Below, one piece after another: positions 26,150 through 31,756 of a DNA stretch of 31,756 bases. Numbering within the stretch: position 1 is the stretch's first letter; each line of letters starts with the position of its first letter. The notes beneath the pieces were generated by a model that saw only the letters and a program-made list of their open reading frames with translations, was not told the origin of the DNA and searched no databases. The position numbers were made by a program, and so were the translations under genes. Source of the stretch: Alteromonadaceae bacterium (GTDB taxonomy: Bacteria; Pseudomonadota; Gammaproteobacteria; Pseudomonadales; Oleiphilaceae); NCBI GenBank assembly GCA_013393545.1, contig JABXHG010000583.1, positions 1-31,756 of the forward strand, read 5' to 3'.

Positions 26150-27412
26150 TTACAACTCGAAGCCGGCTTTCAGCTTCTTCTCCACCAGCTGGTTTTTCAG
26201 CCTGGCCACTTTCGGCAGGCCGCCCTCGAACGGCGGGAAGTTTTCACCGGCAATAAGCGGCTTCATGTAATTCCGGCAGTCCTGGGTAATGGCAAAGCCG
26301 TCATCGGTGATGTAGTGGATCGGCATTTTCTTTTCCTGGTTCGCCACTTCGCTGAGGTTGGCTTCGCCAATAGACCACTGGTAAGGCTCCGCCTGCTCGC
26401 GCACGATGGTCGGCATCAGTGCCTGCTTGCCGGCCAGCGCCATTTCCACGGCGGCCTTACCAACCGCGTATGCCTGTTCCACGTCGGTGGCGGAGGCGAT
26501 ATGGCGCGCGGAGCGCTGCAGGTAGTCCGCAACCGCCCAGTGGTACTTGTGGCCCAGGGCTTGCTTGACCATGTTCGCCAGGGCCGGCGCCACGCCGCCG
26601 AGCTGAGTGTGACCAAAGGCATCCTTGGCACCGGCATCGGCCACGAAATGGCCGTCTTCGTATTGGGCGCCTTCTGACGCTACCACTACGCAATAACCAT
26701 AGTCCTTCACGCACTGATCAACACGGGCCAGGAATTTCTCCCGGTCAAACGCCACTTCCGGGAATAGAATAACGTGGGGCGGCTGGCCTTCGCCTTCACC
26801 GGCCAGGCCACCAGAGGCGGCAATCCAGCCGGCGTGCCGGCCCATGACTTCCAGGATGAAGACCTTGGTGGAAGTGTCGCACATGGACTTGATGTCCAAG
26901 CTGGCTTCCAGCGTAGAGGTGGCGATGTACTTGGCCACTGAGCCGAAGCCGGGGCTACAGTCGGTGAACGGCAGATCGTTATCGACGGTCTTGGGCACAC
27001 CGATGCAAGTGATCGGATACCCCATTTTCTCGGCCAGCTGGGAAACCTTGAACGCGGTGTCCTGGGAATCGCCGCCGCCGTTATAGAAGAAGTAGCCGAT
27101 ATCGTGGGCACGGAACACTTCGATCAGGCGTTCGTATTCGCGCTGGTTCTCGGTAATGTTCTTCAGTTTGTACCGGCATGAACCAAACGCACCGCCGGGC
27201 GTATGTAACAACGCCTCGATGGACTCGTCCGTTTCCAGACTGGTGTCGATCAATTCTTCTTTCAGGGCGCCGATAATGCCGTTGCGCCCGGCATACACCT
27301 TGCCGATGGCTTCCGGGTGCTGGCGGGCGGTCTGGATAACGCCGCAAGCGCTGGCGTTGATAACGGCGGTAACGCCGCCGGACTGGGCATAAAATGCGTT
27401 TTTAGTGGCCAT
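26150..27412 (-). CDS. pfp: Diphosphate-dependent 6-phosphofructokinase
   Basis: A 420-residue PFK-family enzyme that phosphorylates fructose 6-phosphate. The family features are YAQSGGVTAVINA (8-20), NGGGDSQDTA (111-120), GVPKTVDNDLPFTD (138-151) with the catalytic Asp pair, and MGRHAGW (190-196). Lys141 in PKTVDND is the residue that marks PPi-dependent enzymes in place of the glycine of ATP-PFKs, so reversible PPi use is inferred. The residue after GGD is Ser rather than the Asp of classical PFP. The ATG at 27412 follows AAGAGG, and the upstream in-frame extension is unlikely. A TATCAT -10 candidate lies at 27451-27456. Confidence 0.92.
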   Translation of the reverse strand: MATKNAFYAQSGGVTAVINASACGVIQTARQHPEAIGKVYAGRNGIIGALKEELIDTSLETDESIEALLHTPGGAFGSCRYKLKNITENQREYERLIEVFRAHDIGYFFYNGGGDSQDTAFKVSQLAEKMGYPITCIGVPKTVDNDLPFTDCSPGFGSVAKYIATSTLEASLDIKSMCDTSTKVFILEVMGRHAGWIAASGGLAGEGEGQPPHVILFPEVAFDREKFLARVDQCVKDYGYCVVVASEGAQYEDGHFVADAGAKDAFGHTQLGGVAPALANMVKQALGHKYHWAVADYLQRSARHIASATDVEQAYAVGKAAVEMALAGKQALMPTIVREQAEPYQWSIGEANLSEVANQEKKMPIHYITDDGFAITQDCRNYMKPLIAGENFPPFEGGLPKVARLKNQLVEKKLKAGFEL

Positions 27413-27468
27413 TGCGGGGTAAGCCTCTTGCTGGTTCGACAATGGCGCAGATGATACGCCAAACTGAA

Positions 27469-27483
27469 GCTCATTTCATGAGC
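27469..27483. promoter_or_regulatory. Palindrome in the divergent pfp/mpl promoter region
   Basis: GCTCAT and ATGAGC flank TTC in the 143-bp gap between the two genes, 13 bp upstream of the pfp -10 candidate. It could be an operator, or chance. Confidence 0.25.
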
Positions 27484-27555
27484 CGATCACCGTGCTTGAC
27501 CCCACCCGTGCGATGGTAGAGGCTTTGCGGGTTTCAAACCGGAGGCAGTAACTCG

Positions 27556-28950
27556 ATGCACATTCATATACTGGGAATTTGTGGAACCTTCATGGGGAGC
27601 CTGGCGGTGATTGCCCGGGAGCTTGGGCATACGGTGACCGGCTCGGATCAGGGGGTATACCCGCCCATGAGTACCCAGCTTAGGGCACAGGGCATTGAGC
27701 TGATGGAAGGCTATCGTGCGGACAATCTGAAGCCGAAGCCGGACCTGGTGCTGATCGGTAACGCCATGTCCAGGGGCAACCCGGAGGTGGAGGCGGTACT
27801 CAACCGCCACATTGATTACATGTCCGGGCCGGAGTGGCTGTCCCGGGAAGTGTTGCGTCACCGCTGGGTGATGGCGGTTGCGGGTACCCATGGTAAAACC
27901 ACGACGACCTCCATGTTGCTGTGGATCCTGGATCAGGCCGGTTTTGATCCAGGTTACCTGGTGGGTGGTGTGCCGAAGGATTTTCCGGTCTCCGCGCGGC
28001 TGGGTAGCAGCGATTTTTTTGTCATCGAGGCCGATGAATACGACAGCGCGTTTTTCGACAAACGCTCCAAATTCATCCATTACCGCCCCGACACCCTCAT
28101 TCTGAACAACCTGGAATATGACCACGCCGATATCTTCGACAGCATTGAAGCCATTGAGCGCCAGGTTAACCACCTGGTGCGCACAGTGCCGTCCCAGGGG
28201 CTGATCGTTCGCCCCGCGGTTGATGCTCACCTGGATAACGCATTGGCCCTGGGCTGTTGGTCGCCGGTGCAAGATACCGCTGTGGGCAGCGAAACAGGGC
28301 GAATGAGTGACTGGCGGGCGGAGCTTTTGAGCGAGGACGGCAGCCGGCTCATGGTGATTCACCATGAGCAGCCGGTGGCTACTCTGAGCTGGTCATTGAC
28401 TGGAACGCACAACGTGCGCAATGCCCTGTCGGCGATTGCCGCCGCCCGCCATATTGGCATCACACCTGATCATGCCATTGCCGCCCTGAGCCGGTTTTCC
28501 GGGGTTAAAAGGCGTATGGAGCTGTTGGCGGATATTGGTGGCATTAAAGTGTACGACGATTTCGCCCACCACCCGACTGCCATCGCCTCGACCCTTGAAG
28601 GCCTGCGCAACCGGGTGGCCGACGAGCCGATACTGGCGATTATCGAGCCCCGCTCGAACACCATGAAGCAGGGCGTGCACCGGCAAACCCTGATCCCCAG
28701 CACCGCCGCCGCCGATGGTGTGCTCTGGGGTAACCTGAGTGACATGGCCTGGCTGCCGGAGCTGCTAGAGCAGTGGCAGGCGGAGCAGGGTGGTGCCGAC
28801 AGCCATCGGGTGGAACATTCGGTGGAGACGCTGATTGCCCAGGCACTGGCGCAACTGCCGGAGACCGGCCACATTGTGATCATGAGCAACGGTGGCTTTG
28901 GCGGTATTCATAAAAAACTGGTGGCAGAACTGGAGAGAGTTCGTGGCTGA
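27556..28950 (+). CDS. mpl: UDP-N-acetylmuramate--tripeptide ligase, peptidoglycan recycling
   Basis: Mpl attaches recycled L-Ala-gamma-D-Glu-meso-Dap directly to UDP-MurNAc, bypassing MurC, MurD and MurE. The 464-residue protein shows the Mur-ligase plan: N-terminal [14 protein letters not shown] (4-17), the ATP loop AGTHGKTTT (109-117), [30 protein letters not shown], and the C-terminal [22 protein letters not shown] and [12 protein letters not shown] distinguish Mpl from MurC. GGAGG lies ten bases before the ATG. The ubiX start overlaps its end by 8 bp. Confidence 0.97.
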   Translation: MHIHILGICGTFMGSLAVIARELGHTVTGSDQGVYPPMSTQLRAQGIELMEGYRADNLKPKPDLVLIGNAMSRGNPEVEAVLNRHIDYMSGPEWLSREVLRHRWVMAVAGTHGKTTTTSMLLWILDQAGFDPGYLVGGVPKDFPVSARLGSSDFFVIEADEYDSAFFDKRSKFIHYRPDTLILNNLEYDHADIFDSIEAIERQVNHLVRTVPSQGLIVRPAVDAHLDNALALGCWSPVQDTAVGSETGRMSDWRAELLSEDGSRLMVIHHEQPVATLSWSLTGTHNVRNALSAIAAARHIGITPDHAIAALSRFSGVKRRMELLADIGGIKVYDDFAHHPTAIASTLEGLRNRVADEPILAIIEPRSNTMKQGVHRQTLIPSTAAADGVLWGNLSDMAWLPELLEQWQAEQGGADSHRVEHSVETLIAQALAQLPETGHIVIMSNGGFGGIHKKLVAELERVRG

Positions 28951-29554
28951 AACGTCGAAATTGGTGAATCTGGCCTTTACTGGTGCCTCCGGCGCTCAAT
29001 ACGGCTTGAGGTTGCTGCAGTGCCTGGTGGCCGCCGGCTGCCGGGTGAATGTGATGGTCAGCCGTGCCGCCCAGGTGGTGATGGCCACCGAAACCGACTT
29101 TCGCCTGCCGGGCTCTCCGCCCGCCATGAAAGAAGCCTTCGATGTTTTTACCGGCGCCCATGCAGGGCAAATACAGGTCTTCGGCCGTGAAGACTGGTTC
29201 TCCCCACCGGCCTCCGGCTCCGGGGAAAAAGCCCCGCTGGTGGTGTGCCCCTGCAGCACCAGCACCCTTTCCGCCCTCGCAACCGGCGCCAGCAATAATC
29301 TGATCGAACGGGCCGGGGATGTGGCGCTAAAAGAACGAAGGCAGCTCATTCTGGTGCTGCGCGAAGCCCCGTATTCCGAAGTGCACCTGGAAAACATGCT
29401 CAAGCTCACCCGCATGGGAGCGGTGATTATGCCGGCCAGCCCGGGGTTCTACCATAAGCCGGAATCCATCAATGATCTGGTGGATTTCATGGTGGCGCGG
29501 ATTCTGGATCATTTGGGTCTGGAGCAGGCTTTGGTGCCGCGCTGGGGGGAGTAA
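28943..29554 (+). CDS. ubiX: Flavin prenyltransferase UbiX
   Basis: UbiX prenylates FMN to make prFMN, the cofactor of the UbiD decarboxylase in ubiquinone synthesis. The 203-residue product has the N-terminal flavin-binding [82 protein letters not shown] and [16 protein letters not shown], all family features. The start is GTG at 28943 with GGAGAG upstream, overlapping mpl. No ubiD is in the window. Confidence 0.96.
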   Translation: MAETSKLVNLAFTGASGAQYGLRLLQCLVAAGCRVNVMVSRAAQVVMATETDFRLPGSPPAMKEAFDVFTGAHAGQIQVFGREDWFSPPASGSGEKAPLVVCPCSTSTLSALATGASNNLIERAGDVALKERRQLILVLREAPYSEVHLENMLKLTRMGAVIMPASPGFYHKPESINDLVDFMVARILDHLGLEQALVPRWGE

Positions 29555-29569
29555 TGGCTCAGGGTATAG

Positions 29570-29612
29570 CAACTGGACTGACCACCAGCGATGGTTTAGG
29601 CCAGTCCAATTG
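29570..29612. repeat. Imperfect inverted repeat downstream of ubiX
   Basis: CAACTGGACTG (29570-29580) and CAGTCCAATTG (29602-29612) are reverse complements at 10 of 11 positions, with weak inner pairing. It starts 16 bp after the ubiX stop and marks the beginning of the A+T-richer region. A terminator is possible; GGTTTT follows, but only after a few bases. A mobile-element end is another option. Confidence 0.5.
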
Positions 29613-29656
29613 ACGGTTTTCGTTATTGAGCGAACACGCCGCTCGCCCAAGACTTG

Positions 29657-29791
29657 GTGCACAACAACCACAAGACAGTCAACGTAAGCCTGCGCCGACC
29701 TGCTGTAAGTGATGCCGATATGTTTATGGCCCTGGGGTTGAGGTGGACTGCGCGACAAGGTAGTGTCACGTTATTCGCACGGAAGCTTTAA
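29657..29791 (+). pseudogene. Possible N-terminal remnant of a GNAT acetyltransferase
   Basis: From the GTG at 29657 a 44-codon frame contains VSLRRPAVSDADMFMALGLRWTAR, which resembles the N-terminal LRPA..DA..L..L.LRS segment of GNAT acetyltransferases, then loses similarity and stops (TAA 29789-29791). The rest of a GNAT domain is missing. The match is short and from memory, so this is a weak call. With the neighbouring repeat it suggests past rearrangement. Confidence 0.25.
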
Positions 29792-29809
29792 AATGGATGG
29801 ATCCATTTT
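29790..29809 (+). promoter_or_regulatory. Perfect palindrome spanning the start codon of the secreted-protein gene
   Basis: AAAATGGAT (29790-29798) and ATCCATTTT (29801-29809) are perfect reverse complements around GG, and the ATG at 29793 is in the left arm. In RNA an 8-bp stem with a TGGA loop would hide the start codon; in DNA it could be an operator. Confidence 0.5.
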
Positions 29810-30443
29810 GTATTTACCTCTCTCTCAATTCCCCAGCCTCTTGGCTGCACTCATAGCATTTTTTCCGTTTGGCGTTTCTGCCCTCGCTCAGCCCCGACCG
29901 GAAGGTTCCCTCTCGGAATCAAACTATACCAGCCCATCCGGGCGTCTGAACTGCGCAATGGAAGGAGTCCCTATAGGCTCTCCGGGTTTCTTTATTGACG
30001 ATAGTTCCACCCCTGAGTTTGAAGGAGTCACTTTTGGCTACGACGAGGGCGATTCTTTCATGGTTTGGGTAGTCAGGCTGCAGAAGGATGGCAGAAAAGA
30101 TGAAAGTCCAGCGACGTCCGACGAGTTTCCGGTTACTGCGGAAACATACATTCCGTATTTCTACAGCGAGTTGCCATATGAAATAAGTGAATTAAGTCAG
30201 GGATATATGGGAGGGGCAGGAGGCCGGAGCGGTTTGCTGAAGGTGCAGTTTGAGGGCTCCCGCCAGACCCATGGTTACTGGATCAGGTCTCTTGACGGTT
30301 GGTTCCAAAGCGTTCAGTTGTTACCTGCGTTGTCGTCTAAGACTACGGGAGTTCTGGGCGAAAAAGAAGTCAGATTGGCTTTGAAGGAAATGGTGGAGCG
30401 GTGTGGCTTCACGTCAAGAAATAGTCTACAAGGAAAGGAATGA
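29793..30443 (+). CDS. Predicted secreted protein, unrecognised
   Basis: Not recognised. The 216-residue product has a signal peptide: a hydrophobic run LLAALIAFFPFGVSALA with likely cleavage after ALA at residue 32. The mature part is acidic and beta-rich, with two cysteines (54 and about 204) that could form a disulfide. GGAAG nine bases upstream supports the ATG at 29793, and that ATG lies inside a 20-bp palindrome. The next gene begins one base after this stop, so the two are coupled. Codon use is visibly more A+T-rich than in upstream genes, suggesting acquisition. Confidence 0.65.
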   Translation: MDGSILYLPLSQFPSLLAALIAFFPFGVSALAQPRPEGSLSESNYTSPSGRLNCAMEGVPIGSPGFFIDDSSTPEFEGVTFGYDEGDSFMVWVVRLQKDGRKDESPATSDEFPVTAETYIPYFYSELPYEISELSQGYMGGAGGRSGLLKVQFEGSRQTHGYWIRSLDGWFQSVQLLPALSSKTTGVLGEKEVRLALKEMVERCGFTSRNSLQGKE

Positions 30444-30444
30444 T

Positions 30445-31020
30445 ATGACCGATTTTATCGAAATGATTCCCTATGAGACGCCGGAAAGCAAACGCGAGGC
30501 AGCGTTTAGGCTTGCTGACATAGTAGGTATATCGAGAGTGTTTATACCCAAGGACATCGATTATAACCATGTTGTCGCTGCATTAGCTGGGGTAGTTTTG
30601 TACAGGCATCTTGATGGTGCTCATCGCAGGGAAGTCATGCAAGCAGTACGCAGGTTTAGCGCTAGGCACCGGCATTTCTGTAGCCAACTGGAAGGTAAAA
30701 TAACGAACGTACTTGTTCAGCCGAGATGGGAAAAATGGTCGCTCACCAGCGGCGAACTTGAACGAATCGTTGAAGCGCATAGAAAGTTTGGTCGGTTTTC
30801 CAGTGTCGTTGGCGCAAACCCGGGGGCTTACGGTGTTGGCGCGGCAACATGGAGTATTATCAAACGTGGTGCCTCCAGCGGAAACATCGTAGGTTTTACG
30901 GTATCCGTTATTTTGGTTGGTATTGGTGAGGTATCTTATCAACAAGGCGAAAGTGCAAATGCTGAACTACAGAGCAGGCATAAAGCGATTCCGGCAAACC
31001 GGAACTCATTGGTTAACTGA
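30445..31020 (+). CDS. Hypothetical protein with glycine-rich hydrophobic C-terminal segment
   Basis: Not recognised. The 191-residue product begins MTDFIEMIPYETPESKREAAFRL, continues with a basic helical middle (HRREVMQAVRRFSARHRH), and near residues 120-165 has a glycine-rich stretch followed by a hydrophobic segment, GNIVGFTVSVILVGIGEV, that could insert in a membrane. There is no signal peptide. AAGGAAAGGA lies just upstream of the ATG at 30445, within the end of the preceding gene, so translation is coupled. I cannot assign a function; a membrane-acting effector or stress protein are only possibilities. Confidence 0.6.
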   Translation: MTDFIEMIPYETPESKREAAFRLADIVGISRVFIPKDIDYNHVVAALAGVVLYRHLDGAHRREVMQAVRRFSARHRHFCSQLEGKITNVLVQPRWEKWSLTSGELERIVEAHRKFGRFSSVVGANPGAYGVGAATWSIIKRGASSGNIVGFTVSVILVGIGEVSYQQGESANAELQSRHKAIPANRNSLVN

Positions 31021-31074
31021 TATTCGGTTACCTTGTTTTAGACAGGTCGGCGATTGTCTGCGGATTTCCGGAAT

Positions 31075-31476
31075 ATGACACATAAGCGTATCCTGCTCAG
31101 CTCTTTGGTGTGTTTGGTTTGTGTTCTGGGTCTGTCTGCGACCGGACTGGCGATTAATCTCTGGTTGGGGTTTGAGCGGAATCTTGCTGGTAATCTTGGG
31201 GCTGTGGTTATTACTGCTCTGTTGCTCTGCCGTTGGAGGAGCGCTTCGCTGACCGCTAGTCGGCGGCAGGTGTTCTGCCTCTCTACTGTATGTGGTGCCG
31301 GGGGATTGATATTCCTTATGTTGCTGGCAGAGTTGTCGCCATTTGGGGCTTACTCCTTTGATCCGCTATCGGTCGGCGAGGCAATGCTGGCCTTTCTGGT
31401 GAACGCGTTAGTCTTCTTCTGCACCGTCTGGTTTGCGCAGGGCATTTCGATTTCGAAGAGTAGCTGCCGCCGTTAG
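31075..31476 (+). CDS. Hypothetical four-helix membrane protein
   Basis: Not recognised. The 133-residue product has four hydrophobic segments (about residues 7-29, 36-52, 68-86 and 102-124) separated by short loops, with positive residues at both ends. It starts 54 bp after the previous gene, in the same direction. The ATG at 31075 with GGA nearby is chosen over a TTG at 31054. If the three orphan genes act together, this would be the membrane partner. Codon use is mixed and support as a gene is moderate. Confidence 0.5.
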   Translation: MTHKRILLSSLVCLVCVLGLSATGLAINLWLGFERNLAGNLGAVVITALLLCRWRSASLTASRRQVFCLSTVCGAGGLIFLMLLAELSPFGAYSFDPLSVGEAMLAFLVNALVFFCTVWFAQGISISKSSCRR

Positions 31477-31625
31477 AGGAAGTTGCTCGAGCCTCTTGCC
31501 GTGGAGCAAGCCTGTTCTTTGGCTGTCTTAAGAACCGACCGGTGAGCTTCTGAGGGGGCGGTCTGCATTTTTTGAGAGCGCGAATGGCGTAAGCAGGTGC
31601 GTGTGCTTCAGGGTGATGTTGTGGC
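31477..31625. other. Non-coding gap between the orphan cassette and the truncated synthase
   Basis: These 149 bp hold no convincing gene. A weak dyad, TTGCTC (31483-31488) with GAGCAA (31504-31509), lies just after the last orphan gene. There is no clear terminator, att site or transposon end. Confidence 0.4.
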
Positions 31626-31756
31626 TCATGCCAGTGCGGCTTCCATCCATGCCTTGGAGCGGGTCGCGGCTTCGTCGCGAGATTCGTTTTTGTCGATACC
31701 GATCTCGTTGAAGGTGTGCATGACGGCTTCATTGGCACCGCCGTGCAGCGACCCTT
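31626..31756 (-). pseudogene. prpC: Citrate/2-methylcitrate synthase fragment ending in a premature stop
   Basis: Entering from the right edge, the minus strand encodes GSLHGGANEAVMHTFNEIG, the His-containing signature of citrate and methylcitrate synthases, and then about 23 charged, helix-like residues ending MEAALA and TGA (31626-31628). In the family roughly 100 or more residues follow this point, including the GFGHRVY motif and the catalytic Asp. None of these is found in any frame of the next 150 bp. The gene thus lacks its C-terminal domain and is probably inactive. SLHGGANEAVMH fits PrpC better than GltA in my judgement, but the split is not certain. Confidence 0.6.

Noticed and set aside
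29570..29612. Integron attC site downstream of ubiX
   Set aside because: The required RYYYAAC/GTTRRRY ends are not present, and no integrase or cassette array is seen.
31316..31738. A 140-codon minus-strand open frame at the right edge
   Set aside because: It is in a different frame from the citrate-synthase signature and shows no motif; the frame encoding LHGGANEA is the real one.

Overview
The window is 31.8 kb of dense, G+C-rich bacterial chromosome. Gene content and order are those of a gammaproteobacterium. The proA-nadD-rsfS-rlmH-mrdA-rodA-rlpA-dacA-ybeD-lipB run is the Pseudomonas-type order. Together with the PPi-type phosphofructokinase and the long palindromic intergenic repeats, this makes a marine Marinobacter-like organism my best guess; that is inference, as no rRNA or species marker is present. 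I saw no tRNA, rRNA, CRISPR array, transposase or integrase.

Layout. (1) 1-2957, minus strand: TANGO2/NRDE protein - xseB - ispA - dxs, an isoprenoid-precursor and exonuclease VII operon; dxs breaks off at the left edge. (2) 2989-6439, plus: TauE/SafE exporter - lgt - thyA, then a 499-bp gap holding two long palindromic elements, then folA. (3) 6509-8851, minus: a DEAD-box RNA helicase and two small orphan genes, one of them Cys-rich. (4) 8986-12751: AI-2E/PerM-type transporter (+), ilvD (-), and a stand-alone Lon N-terminal-domain protein (+). (5) 12769-16051, minus: a coupled three-gene operon of two membrane proteins with degenerate GGDEF domains followed by a DedA-PAP2 fusion. (6) 16167-25238, plus: proline and NAD synthesis (proA, nadD), ribosome factors (rsfS, rlmH), the cell-elongation set (mrdA, rodA, rlpA, dacA), then ybeD and lipB. 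The mltB and lipA genes expected in this cluster are absent from their usual places. (7) 25259-29554: YqaA-type membrane protein (-), glutaredoxin (+), PPi-dependent phosphofructokinase (-), mpl and ubiX (+). (8) 29555-31756: an A+T-richer accessory stretch with three unrecognised genes (secreted, soluble/amphipathic and membrane), a possible GNAT remnant, and a truncated citrate/2-methylcitrate synthase gene at the right edge.

The themes connect. lgt, mrdA, rodA, rlpA, dacA, mpl and the DedA-PAP2 protein all serve envelope growth, peptidoglycan recycling or lipid-carrier turnover. dxs and ispA supply the isoprenoids from which undecaprenyl phosphate is made. thyA and folA form a folate/dTMP pair. 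The parts most likely to repay a second look are the two structured repeats between thyA and folA, the degenerate-GGDEF/DedA-PAP2 operon, and the accessory cassette next to the broken synthase gene. Known genes at both ends depart from their families within a few tens to about 130 bases of the edge, so either edge could be a contig boundary or a rearrangement junction.
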